NCBI GenBank assembly: GCA_902812455.1
Contig: CADDZH010000084.1
Span: 1 to 23,236 of the forward strand
Length of the DNA: 23,236 nt
Direction of reading: 5' to 3'
Origin: Chloroflexota bacterium
GTDB lineage: Bacteria > Chloroflexota > Ktedonobacteria > Ktedonobacterales > Ktedonobacteraceae
Positions 6,199 to 14,092 of this stretch are shown one piece after another. The notes beneath the pieces are model-generated. The model was given only the letters and a program-made list of their open reading frames with translations, ran no database searches and was not told the DNA's origin. Positions within the stretch are counted from its first letter, which is position 1. Every line of letters begins with the position of its first letter. The position numbers were made by a program, and so were the translations under genes.

Positions 6199-7776
6199 AT
6201 GGAAGAGAAAGTTTACCGCACCGAACTCAACCCCGTCGATTTTTTGTCTCGGAGTGCCTCCGTCTTTCCAGAGAAAGTGGCGGTCGTGCATGGTGAGCGC
6301 CGGTATACCTATCGCGCCTTTGCCGAACGCGTCAATCGCCTGGCTTCTCACTTGCGTGCTAGTGGGCTGCACAAGCACGATCGCGTGGCCTTCCTCTCAC
6401 CCAACACGCCCGCTTTACTGGAGGCCCACTACGGCGTCCCGGCCGCAGGCGGCATTCTGGTGGCGATCAACCCGCGCTTAACTTCCCAGGAGATTGACAC
6501 GATTCTGAAGCATTCCGGCTCCCGGTTGCTCTTCGTCGATGCCGAGCTTTCCCCCCTGATCGAGCCGCTCGATCTCACCGGCGTGCAGGTGATCCGTATC
6601 GATGACATTGGCGACCCCGAGGACCCCTATGAAGCCTTCCTGCAAGGCGGCTCACCAGAACCACCTGCGAGCTTACTCGAGGACGAGGAAGAGCCGATTG
6701 CCATCAACTACACCTCGGGCACGACCGGCCAGCCGAAAGGGGTGGTCTATACCTACCGCGGATGTTATCTCAACGCCCTGGGAGAGATCATCGAGACCGG
6801 TATGACGCACCGGAGCGTCTACCTGTGGACGCTGCCGATGTTCCATTGCAACGGCTGGTGCTTCACCTGGGCGGTGACGGCTGTCGGCGCGACGCATGTC
6901 TGCCTGCGCAAAGTTGAGCCGGGTCTGATCTGGGACCTCTTCGAGAGCGAAGGCGTCACGCACTATAATGGCGCGCCGACGGTGCAGATTTTCCTGGTGA
7001 ACCATCCCAAGGCCCATCGGCTTGAGCAGCCCATCATCGTCACCGTGGCTGCCGCGCCTCCCTCCCCAACCCTGCTTGCGCACATGCAAGCCTTGAACCT
7101 GCGCCCGATTCACGTCTATGGTCTGACCGAGACCTACGGACCCTATACGGTCTGCGAGTGGCACGAAGAATGGGACCATCTGCCCCAGGAGGAACAGGCG
7201 CGTTTGCTGGCACGGCAGGGGGTCGGCTATATGACGGCGGATCGCGTGCGCGTGGTGGACGAGGCCATGCACGACATCCCACGTGATGGGGAAACGATGG
7301 GGGAGGTCGTCATGCATGGCAACAATGTCATGTGGGGCTACTTTGCTAATCCGGAGGCCACGGCCACGGCATTCAGAGGCGACTGGTTCCATTCGGGCGA
7401 TATCGCCGCCTGGCATCCCGACGGCTACATCGAACTGCGCGACCGCAAGAAGGATATCATCATCTCCGGCGGCGAGAACATTTCGACCATCGAAGTCGAG
7501 CAGGCCGTGGCCAGCCATCCCGCCGTCCTGGAGTGCGCGGTGATCGCCATCCCGGACGAGCAGTGGGGGGAGCGACCCAAGGCCTTCGTCACCCTCAAGC
7601 CAGGCCAGCAGGCGACCGAAGCCGAGATCATCGCATTCTGTCGCGGACGCCTGGCGCACTTCAAGTGCCCCGCCGCCGCCGCATTCGGCGAGCTGCCCAA
7701 GACCTCCACCGGGAAGATCCAGAAGTTCGTGTTGCGCAACAGGGAATGGGCCGGATACGAGAAGCGTATTCATTAA
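6199..7776 (+). CDS. AMP-forming acyl-CoA synthetase (ANL superfamily)
   Basis: The 525-aa length is normal for the family. All core motifs are present: YTSGTTGQPKG (171-181, phosphate-binding loop), YGLTETYG (307-314), HSGD with Asp401, the hinge region RDRKKDIIISGGENIS (414-429), and PKTSTGK with the adenylation lysine Lys506. It activates a carboxylic acid to acyl-AMP and then transfers it to CoA, in the cytoplasm. The overall style is that of medium-chain or aryl/short-chain fatty acyl-CoA ligases; the substrate cannot be fixed. The start follows GAAAGGA at a good distance. No partner genes of beta-oxidation lie next to it, so it appears to be a single-gene unit. Confidence 0.95.
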   Translation: MEEKVYRTELNPVDFLSRSASVFPEKVAVVHGERRYTYRAFAERVNRLASHLRASGLHKHDRVAFLSPNTPALLEAHYGVPAAGGILVAINPRLTSQEIDTILKHSGSRLLFVDAELSPLIEPLDLTGVQVIRIDDIGDPEDPYEAFLQGGSPEPPASLLEDEEEPIAINYTSGTTGQPKGVVYTYRGCYLNALGEIIETGMTHRSVYLWTLPMFHCNGWCFTWAVTAVGATHVCLRKVEPGLIWDLFESEGVTHYNGAPTVQIFLVNHPKAHRLEQPIIVTVAAAPPSPTLLAHMQALNLRPIHVYGLTETYGPYTVCEWHEEWDHLPQEEQARLLARQGVGYMTADRVRVVDEAMHDIPRDGETMGEVVMHGNNVMWGYFANPEATATAFRGDWFHSGDIAAWHPDGYIELRDRKKDIIISGGENISTIEVEQAVASHPAVLECAVIAIPDEQWGERPKAFVTLKPGQQATEAEIIAFCRGRLAHFKCPAAAAFGELPKTSTGKIQKFVLRNREWAGYEKRIH

Positions 7777-7943
7777 CCTTTCAGAGGTCATTTCCACTAC
7801 TATGTTCGGCTACTGATGTGTTCGGCACCCCTGAGGAGCATGCCTTCGCCCGTGTTTCGTTCGTGCGTAAGGAGATGGTTTCTTTCCTGTGTTCGGCACT
7901 GTAGGAGCGTCGCGGCCCAGAGGCCTCAAGAGAGCAGGTAGGT

Positions 7944-8435
7944 ATGAAGCAATCCTCCCTCACGACCGGGGTGGTGCAGGCCATGATCCTGACCTATCAG
8001 CAGGAGAAAGGCGAGGCGACGGTAGAGGTGGGCTCTGCCGCCTGGTTTGGGTGGCTGGAGCAGGCCACGGCCTTCACGTTTCGCGACGAGGCCGGCCATT
8101 TTACGGCCCATCGTGCGGCGTGGGCCGAGGGGCGGCTGATGACCCCGGAGCAAGCCTTGGCTGCCCAGGAACAGGCGATGACCCCCACTGCTGGGCCCGC
8201 ACGATTAGCCGCAGCTCCTCCGCTGCAGCCACCCACCTCGCCTTTCGGACTGGCGGCTCGTGAGGTCGAGGTACTGCACTTGCTCGCTCAGGGCTTCTCC
8301 GATGCCCAGATTGCCGAACACCTGGTCATCAGTGTGCGCACGGTCAACCGGCATACCGCCTCCCTCTATAGCAAGCTGGCCGTCTCCTCGCGCGCCGCCG
8401 CCACCCGCTATGCGTTCGAGCACCATTTGCTCTGA
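7944..8435 (+). CDS. Mini-LuxR regulator: N- and C-terminal ends of a MalT-like regulator joined by internal deletion
   Basis: This 163-aa protein has two parts. Residues 103-163 are a LuxR HTH almost identical to that of the gene at 3-1286, and residues 57-80 (RAAWAEGRLMTPEQALAAQE) match the segment just before that HTH. Residues 20-56 (VEVGSAAWFGWLEQATAFTF and following) resemble the extreme N-terminus of Ktedonobacteria MalT-type regulators, from memory of that family. The NTPase and the TPR array are absent. The join lies near 8109-8115 and keeps the frame. It may be an independent DNA-binding protein, a competitor of full-length LuxR proteins, or a decaying remnant that happens to be open. 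The ribosome site is weak (GCAGGTAGGT). Confidence 0.8.
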   Translation: MKQSSLTTGVVQAMILTYQQEKGEATVEVGSAAWFGWLEQATAFTFRDEAGHFTAHRAAWAEGRLMTPEQALAAQEQAMTPTAGPARLAAAPPLQPPTSPFGLAAREVEVLHLLAQGFSDAQIAEHLVISVRTVNRHTASLYSKLAVSSRAAATRYAFEHHLL

Positions 8436-8573
8436 GAGCGCTGCTCCTCCAATGGCTGCTCGTCTCCAGTACCAGGAGGCAGAGCGACCATTCTTCGTGT
8501 CTGGCTCCTCTTCCTCCATCTGGGTAAGACTACTCACTCCTCTGTGTAAACGACCTCACGTGAGCTGCTCTGC

Positions 8574-8641
8574 AAATGGGTAGGGAGAATGTGTAGTTCT
8601 ACAGATGTGCCAGGACCTTCCACCAGGTAGACTCTTAGCAG
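8574..8641 (+). promoter_or_regulatory. Palindrome-containing promoter module, copy 2
   Basis: This is the counterpart of 1376-1443. The palindrome is TGTAGTTCTACA at 8592-8603: its two central bases are changed together so that symmetry is kept, relative to AA in copy 1. CCACCAGGTA is kept and the -10-like hexamer is TAGACT (8628-8633). The spacer between palindrome and conserved block has diverged while its length has not. It would drive the small membrane protein gene at 8710 and perhaps the following gene. Confidence 0.6.
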
Positions 8642-8709
8642 TGATACAACTGTTCTGGGAAAGAAGTGATGAACCATTCCTGGTCAGGCTAGGAGGGAAG
8701 GAGAAAGAC

Positions 8710-8844
8710 ATGGTTATGCTGTTATTCTTACTCGTAGCATTCGTTGTCCTCGCCATAGCAGCGCTTCGTTGGGGAGTGAACAGTTCCGATGGGGTGGACA
8801 GACCCGGATGGGAGCGACGCCAGCGATGGTTCGGCTTCCACTAA
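8710..8844 (+). CDS. Small single-pass membrane protein (44 aa)
   Basis: The ATG at 8710 is preceded by AGGAGGGAAGGAG, a much stronger signal than any for the longer in-frame version starting at 8605, which would run through the promoter module. The peptide has one hydrophobic helix (LLFLLVAFVVLAIAAL, residues 4-19) and a charged tail with RPGWERRQRW. No known function. By position it is the first gene of the unit driven by palindrome module 2. Confidence 0.6.
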   Translation: MVMLLFLLVAFVVLAIAALRWGVNSSDGVDRPGWERRQRWFGFH

Positions 8845-8939
8845 GCTCTGAGTAGGCCACTGAGACGTGTGTGGCGAACAAAGAGATAAATCTCGCTTCA
8901 GGGATCATCCTGAGAGCGCAGCAGAGAAGGAGGCAAAGC

Positions 8940-9485
8940 ATGTATTACCGTGTAGCGGTCCAACGACAAGGAGATCAACTTGATCAACTGCCATGCTGGC
9001 AGTGGAAATCAACCGTGCTGAGTTCGCTGCAGAGCCTGTTTCAGTTTCTGCGGCTCTATCGTGGTCTGCGGCTCGATCATCTGCGGGTGTTCTTCTCCTC
9101 CTCACGTGAGGGCCTGGAGGAGCAGCTCATGCAGGAGAACCAGGGACTCTTGTCTCCTTCGGTCACAGCAGTACACTTTCTCCAAGAGAGACTGATCCAT
9201 TCTCCAGAGGTGAGACGGGGAACGCCAGCACGCGGAGGAGCGGACCAGCAGATGGCAGCCATCGTGGTTGCCACCCAATCATTCGTGAACGAGAGCAGCA
9301 GGGAAGGAAACGGCCTGGTTGGAAGGGGCATGAGTTCACTGGAGAGCAGACGGCTCGAGCTTGAACTTGGTCCAGGCGGCGATCATGATGTCCCCTACAG
9401 CTTCGCCCTGCCTCCTTCGATGCCGCAAGTGCTCGCCTGGATGAGGCTGCTTGCCAGAAGAGAGCGTGGGGAATTGCCATCATAG
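8940..9485 (+). CDS. Hypothetical protein (181 aa)
   Basis: The start at 8940 follows AGAAGGAGGCAAAGC, a strong ribosome site; an upstream in-frame start at 8871 lacks one. The sequence begins MYYRVAVQRQGDQLDQLPCWQWKST and continues with LQSLFQFLRLYRGLRLDHLRVFFSSS. There is no signal peptide, membrane helix or recognisable catalytic motif. I recall similar proteins as Ktedonobacteria hypotheticals but cannot name a function. It lies 95 nt behind the 44-aa membrane protein and 72 nt before the luciferase-like oxidoreductase, all on the plus strand, so the three may be one transcription unit. Confidence 0.75.
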   Translation: MYYRVAVQRQGDQLDQLPCWQWKSTVLSSLQSLFQFLRLYRGLRLDHLRVFFSSSREGLEEQLMQENQGLLSPSVTAVHFLQERLIHSPEVRRGTPARGGADQQMAAIVVATQSFVNESSREGNGLVGRGMSSLESRRLELELGPGGDHDVPYSFALPPSMPQVLAWMRLLARRERGELPS

Positions 9486-9557
9486 GTCGCATCTTTCGGC
9501 AGCACCAGCAGCCACGTCAAGCTGGACAACACATGTAAATGTTACAGGAGGATTACT

Positions 9558-10634
9558 ATGCAGACAGCGACACGTCCTACCCGTGCGACTCATCCCTGGG
9601 TGGCTCAGGTAAGCGAAACCATTCGCTTTGGACTGGCCTATGGCCCACGCTCGGATTGGCGAGAGTGCCGTGACCTGGTTCAGGAGGCCGAAGACCTCGG
9701 CTTCGACTCCTATTGGACGATGGATCATCCCACCTCCGGCATGGATTGCTGGACGCTGCTCTCGGCCCTGGCCGTCACGACGAGCACCATTCGGCTCGGG
9801 GTGGCGGTCAGCTGCGTTCTCTATCGCCATCCAATGTTGCTTGCTCGTCTGGCTGCTGATGTCGACCGTCTGAGCAGGGGGCGACTCATCCTGGGGCTGG
9901 GCATCGGTAATCACGAGAAGGAGTTCAGCAAACTGGGCATCCCCTTCTTACCGGTGCGGGAACGACAGCAGGCCCTGACAGAAACGCTGCAGATTGTCGA
10001 GGGGCTATTCGGCAGTACGCCATTTACCTACACAGGCAAGCACTTTCAAGTCCAGGAGGCCACCTTGCGACCAGGTCCCGTGCAGCAGCCTCATGTGCCC
10101 GTGCTGGTAGCTGGTGGCGGGGAGCAGGTCACCCTGCGGCAAGTGGCCCAGTTTGCCGACGTCGCCAGTTTTGGCGCAGACAAATGGGCAGGGAGTGCCC
10201 CCACCTCGGCCGATATCGTGCGCAAATATAGCGTGCTCCGCCAGCACTGTGAGACGCTGGGACGAGACTATGACTCCATCTTGCGCAGTTACAGTGGGGT
10301 CCCGGTAGTGGTGGCAGAGACTCGTGCCAGGCTCCAGGCCAGGCTCGCTGCCATTCCCGCCCACATCCGCCAGAGCTACGCTACCAGTACGGTGGCCGGG
10401 ACCCCCGAGGAGGTCTGCTCCTACTATCAAACGCTGGTGAATGCTGGTGTGCGCTACTTCATTGTAGGTCTCTTTGGCAACGATCGAGAAACCGCCCGCT
10501 TACTGGCCAGGTGGGTCATACCGCACCTGACCGCAAGCCAGGCACGCAAAGAGGAAGGCAGGCCCGAGGCGCAAGCCATCATCGCTCAATTGCTTCAAGA
10601 TACGTGGGAGTGGAGGAGTAAGCGCCCAGCTTGA
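9558..10634 (+). CDS. LLM-class (luciferase-like) flavin/F420-dependent oxidoreductase
   Basis: The 358-aa product has the bacterial luciferase-like TIM-barrel pattern: IRFGLAYGP at the first strand, DHPTSGMDCWTLLSALA, then IRLGVAVSCVLYRHPMLLA and the typical SRGRLILGLGIGN. These families oxidise or reduce small substrates with FMN or coenzyme F420; the substrate is unknown. AGGAGGATTACT gives a strong ribosome site. The last 11 residues (DTWEWRSKRPA) are not native: this DNA is the start of the truncated coiled-coil gene paralogue read in another frame, so the natural C-terminus has been replaced. The barrel itself looks complete. Confidence 0.9.
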   Translation: MQTATRPTRATHPWVAQVSETIRFGLAYGPRSDWRECRDLVQEAEDLGFDSYWTMDHPTSGMDCWTLLSALAVTTSTIRLGVAVSCVLYRHPMLLARLAADVDRLSRGRLILGLGIGNHEKEFSKLGIPFLPVRERQQALTETLQIVEGLFGSTPFTYTGKHFQVQEATLRPGPVQQPHVPVLVAGGGEQVTLRQVAQFADVASFGADKWAGSAPTSADIVRKYSVLRQHCETLGRDYDSILRSYSGVPVVVAETRARLQARLAAIPAHIRQSYATSTVAGTPEEVCSYYQTLVNAGVRYFIVGLFGNDRETARLLARWVIPHLTASQARKEEGRPEAQAIIAQLLQDTWEWRSKRPA

Positions 10635-10995
10635 ACAGATCGCCAGCATCGTTCATGAGCAGGGTTACTGGAAACCGCAAGGGCGCGTGCAGAACTATCA
10701 TCGGCAGGATGTCTATCAGTTGGGCAAAAGTACCCAGAGACTCTTCGACGACTTTGCACAGTTGGATCAGCGAGTCGAGCAAGTGCATGCTCGGCTGGCT
10801 GACATCAAGCAGCGCCGACAACTGGCCGCTGAAACCACTCCACAGAAGGTCTTCGACGCTCTTGCGACAATGGCGGACAGAATCTCAGTCCAGGGTGAGA
10901 TCGACAGGATTGTCGATCTGCTTCAGGCAGCCCACCAGCCGCGATGGTTCCGTTGGCTCTCCGTCCATCGCAGCAGGAAAACGATCTACCGGTAG
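10600..10995 (+). pseudogene. 5'-truncated paralogue of the coiled-coil gene at 1489-2115
   Basis: From 10600 the DNA matches 1715 onwards of the intact gene. Its translation IRGSGGVSAQLEQIASIV, then GYWKP and NYHRQDVYQLGKSTQRLFDD, follows residues 76-208 of the intact protein. The first 75 residues are missing and the frame has no start codon before ATG 10687, which would give a 102-aa product. The break overlaps the end of the luciferase-like gene. The stop lies within CTACCGGTAG, the flank of the insertion-sequence mosaic, so both ends of this gene copy have been touched by rearrangement. Confidence 0.75.
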
Positions 10996-11049
10996 TTTGT
11001 TGACCTCGGAGAGTTGCAAAAGACTTGCGCCGGGTGAGAGAATGGAAGC

Positions 11050-11421
11050 ATGCGAGCATATTCTCAAGAGCTGCGATACCAGGTGCTTGGCGCGGTGGAC
11101 GAGGGAATAGCCAGAGCCGAGATCATCGAACGCTTCCAGGTCTCGCGGGCGACCATTAAACGCTACTTGAAGCAGAGGCGGGAGACCGGAAACGTGCTGC
11201 CACGACCCATTCCGGGACGTCCACCCAGGAAAAAAGCTGCCTTACAAAAGGGCGTGCAAGACCTGTTAGAAGCCCATCCCGAAGCCAGCCAGCACGAGTA
11301 TTGTCAGTGGTGGGAAGCTGAGCATGGCATGCCGGTGAGCCGGTCCTCGATGAGCCGAGCGATCCATGCCCTCGGCTGGATGCGCTACCCGAAGAAGCGT
11401 CCTACTCAGAAGGTGCAGTAG
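11050..11421 (+). pseudogene. IS630-type transposase, N-terminal helix-turn-helix part only
   Basis: The 123-aa frame starts MRAYSQELRYQVLGAVDEG and holds a first HTH (IIERFQVSRATIKRYLKQRR, residues 25-44), the proline-rich linker PIPGRPPRKK, and a second winged-helix part (residues 70-110). This is the normal N-terminus of IS630/Tc1-mariner transposases. The catalytic DDE domain that should follow is absent: the frame runs into the 3' end of the IS701-type gene, overlapping it by 16 nt. Some IS630 elements split the transposase into two frames, but no second frame is found here. It is not expected to be active. Confidence 0.8.
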
Positions 11422-12874
11422 AGGAAGAGTTGTTGGCCGTGTGCAAGAGAGTCAAGCAAAGCTTGGAGTGGACCGGGTGGGGGCTGCTCTGACCACGCTC
11501 GCCAATAGCGCCGCAGCATGATCCAGGGCTCCAGCCAGGCGCGCACCGCCCGCAGTGCCTTTGGCCAGGACACGTGAGGTCGCCTGTTTTTTCCTGGACT
11601 GATGTTTTTCCCCCCTGCTCGTGCTTTCAGGAGAGGTGTTTGGATGGGAGAAAGCCTCCGACTCCGGGAACTGAGGGGGAGCTTCCGTCGGACCGGCGGG
11701 GGGATGACTGACGTGATACCAGCAAAAGGAGAAAGCGCAGCACACCAGTTGCCAGTGCCGCCGGATGGCCTGATCGCTACGCACCTGATAGTGCGACCAG
11801 CCCAAGACATGTTTGACCTGTTTGTAGCTTTGCTCGACCCAGGTGCGCAGCCCGTAGAGCCGGATGATCTCCTCCAGGCTGGCCGGCGGAAATGGGGAGG
11901 CGTTTCCCGCGCCGTCGGTTGGAGCAGGCAGATTAGTGATCAGGTACCAGGTCGTCAGCTCAGGCAAAGTCGCTGGATCGGTGGTAGCGACCACGGCGCG
12001 TTCGGTCTTGCCTGGACCATAGGGCCCCGCCTCAATCTCCACCGCCCACCAGTCCTGGGTGCTGCCATCACGAAACGTCCTGGTGATGCGCATCCACCGA
12101 CCTGGCTGCTCTGCGCTCACCCAACCAGCCTCACGCGCCACCTCTCGCAACGAGCCCGCCACCCCCTCAGGGTGCCACCAGGCGTGGGCAGGATTGAGCG
12201 CCAGCACATAGGGCACCTGCAACTGGCGCAGTCCCGCTCTCAGGCCACGATCCTCGCCATAGAGCGAGTCGGCTACGACTGCACGGAACGGCCATTTCTG
12301 CTCGACCGCCTGGCTGACGAGCTGCAAGGCGATCTTGGGTTTGGTGCGAAAAGCCGGATCGTTCTTGCCTTCCGCAAAATAGCTCTCCGGTGTGTATGGC
12401 TCGACCTCCAACGGGTAATAAACGTCTTCGTCGGCCCACAGGCTCGTCACGGACACGACACCGTTCTCAATTTTGCCGACATTGCCCAGGTATTGACGCA
12501 CCACATGCGCCGTTTTGTGCCCGTCTTTGCGATCCCCCGTCTCATCGATGACCAATGCTCCCTGCGCGTTAGGGGCCGTCGCCGGGTCGTCACGTAAGAG
12601 CTTGAGCCGCTCCGCCTGGATCTGTCGCTCATCCCAGTTCGACTCGGAGAGAAACCATTGCAGTTTTTGTGCTCGCGGTAGCTGCGCTCCTACCAGGGGT
12701 TCTGTGTTGACCAAGCCCGTCAGGGTCGAACTCCCGTTCGCTCGGCAACAACAGACCTTCCAGGTAGTGTCTGAAGCTCCCCCGTTGATTACTTTTGCCA
12801 AACAAGGGATCAAAGTGCTGCGCGTAGGTTTCTAAGGGGGCTGGCGCTTGGGCTATTTCGATGCGCTTGGTCAT
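11406..12874 (-). pseudogene. IS701-type (DDE_5) transposase with two frameshifts
   Basis: The gene starts at 12874 (MTKRIEIAQAPAPLETYAQH) behind GGAGAGGAGG. The N-terminal frame runs to about 12735 (RGSFRHYLEGLLLPSER). The middle frame carries QLPRAQKLQWFLSESNWDE, the DDE signature ALVIDETGDRKDGHKTAHVV with its first Asp, VVADSLYGED with the second Asp, and YGLRTWVEQSYKQVKHVLGW with the Glu. The final frame carries VSWPKALRAVRAWLEPW and ends LFLYCTF at 11406. Both shifts require skipping one base: one in GGG near 12733-12735 and one in an A6 run at 11587-11592. All catalytic residues survive, so repair of two single-base indels would restore it. Sequencing error in homopolymers is an alternative. 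Confidence 0.85.
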
Positions 12875-13158
12875 CCCACATTCCTCCTCTCCCTTATTCT
12901 ACCACCCTGCCCCCTAATCAACAAACTACCGGTAGGAAGAGCCAGTTTTGTTATCATGAGGCGCTTTGATATGACCGAAGAAAGCACTACCAGTGATTCC
13001 CATTTTACTCCGTCTGGCTCTATATGAATTCCATATATCCAGGTAAACCAGCTCATACTGAAATCAGTGACCTGACAGCAATCTTTCTTGGAATTAAAGC
13101 CGAGCCAAAATACTCGACCACCTCCGTTTTATTGTCCATCTGGATAAGGCCAGCTAGC

Positions 13159-14028
13159 TCATTCGCTGCAAGCGGGTGAGCCTGATGGATGAATCAGCGC
13201 ATTAACGAGGAAGCCAATATCACGGTTGCCCCAGCCGTCGGCGATTGCCGTCTGGAACAGTTGAAGCCCTATTGCCGTAAGAAACATAGGTTGATTCGCG
13301 GCTTGCGCCATTTCAAACGCAAGTCGCAGGTCTTTGAGCATCAGTTGCATAGAAAATGTATCTTTGAGCGTTCCGGCAACCCATTGCGGCACCCGCACTT
13401 CTAATACTGCGTTCCGGCCCGCGCTTGGGCTGCCTTGGATCGCAGCCTGTAATTTGCCTACATCAATATTGAGGCGTCTGGCTAATGCCAGCACTTCTGC
13501 CACCGCAGCACTATTGAGTCCGGTCAAAATATTGTTGAGTAGTTTTGCTCGGCTGCCTGAGCCTACACTGCCAAAGATTACCGCCGACCCCAGGAGCGTG
13601 AAAACCGGGCTGGCCTCCTGAATAGCGTTTTCGGAACCACCCACCAGAAATGTCCACGAACCAACTTGAGGTGGACCTCCAAGGACGGGCGCCTCCAGGT
13701 AATGTGCGCCACAGTTCTCGCACAGACTTGCTGCTTCCACTGCCGTGTTGGGATCTATTGAAGTCGTGTCGATAATGAGGCTGTTGGCTCGCGCTACCTG
13801 TGGGATGACCTCATGCACCTCCGCTGGCCCTGGTAGCGCCAGGATCACTACCGAAGCCTCATGTACATCTGTGATTGATGAACATACAGCGTATCGTGCA
13901 TGAGTAGCCGCCTCGATTCGCGCTGGATCCCGATCATACACCAGCAGCGACCATTTCTGGGCTAAAAGGGGGGCTATTGCCTCTCCCATGCGTCCATATC
14001 CAACCAGTGCTAGCAACTTTTTTGCCAC
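13159..14028 (-). CDS. NAD(P)-dependent beta-hydroxyacid dehydrogenase (HIBADH/GLYR family), paralogue 2
   Basis: The 289-aa product starts with GTG behind GGAGACAGAAAGC. Residues 10-15 (GYGRMG) are the Rossmann GxGxxG loop, IIDTTSIDP (85-93) and EAPVLGGP (112-119) are substrate-loop signatures of the family, and Lys162 (AKLLNN) is the expected catalytic lysine. The family oxidises 3-hydroxy or 4-hydroxy acids to semialdehydes or the reverse (3-hydroxyisobutyrate, tartronate semialdehyde, succinic semialdehyde, sulfolactaldehyde). It is the last gene of the operon, 64 nt after the ThDP enzyme. It is clearly diverged from the paralogue at 16547-17449, which suggests two steps or two substrates rather than redundancy. 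Confidence 0.88.
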   Translation of the reverse strand: MAKKLLALVGYGRMGEAIAPLLAQKWSLLVYDRDPARIEAATHARYAVCSSITDVHEASVVILALPGPAEVHEVIPQVARANSLIIDTTSIDPNTAVEAASLCENCGAHYLEAPVLGGPPQVGSWTFLVGGSENAIQEASPVFTLLGSAVIFGSVGSGSRAKLLNNILTGLNSAAVAEVLALARRLNIDVGKLQAAIQGSPSAGRNAVLEVRVPQWVAGTLKDTFSMQLMLKDLRLAFEMAQAANQPMFLTAIGLQLFQTAIADGWGNRDIGFLVNALIHPSGSPACSE

Positions 14029-14092
14029 GCTTTCTGTCTCCTTCCTTGATGATATCTGTATTTGGTAGCAATCCGCTAAGGTAGCAGAGCGC

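Larger units (their letters stand above)
10986..12935. mobile_element. Insertion-sequence mosaic bounded by an 18-bp perfect inverted repeat
   Basis: CTACCGGTAGTTTGTTGA at 10986-11003 is the exact reverse complement of 12918-12935. The outer ten bases, CTACCGGTAG, are themselves palindromic, so they may instead be a 10-bp target duplication, leaving TTTGTTGA/TCAACAAA as 8-bp element ends (10996-12925). Inside are an IS630-type N-terminal fragment (plus) and an IS701-type transposase (minus) meeting tail to tail. The right repeat belongs with the IS701-type gene by position. How the left repeat came to lie outside the IS630 fragment is unclear: insertion and deletion, or recombination between elements. 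Confidence 0.65.

Noticed and set aside
6673..7797. 374-codon open frame on the minus strand
   Set aside because: It lies antisense inside the acyl-CoA synthetase, whose motifs are complete; its translation shows no family features and reflects GC-rich codon bias.
7803..7897. Three copies of TGTTCGGC upstream of the mini-LuxR gene (7803, 7819, 7890)
   Set aside because: Irregular spacing, no symmetry, and short enough to arise by chance; no array structure.
11602..12597. 331-codon open frame on the plus strand
   Set aside because: Antisense shadow of the IS701-type transposase, which has clear DDE motifs.
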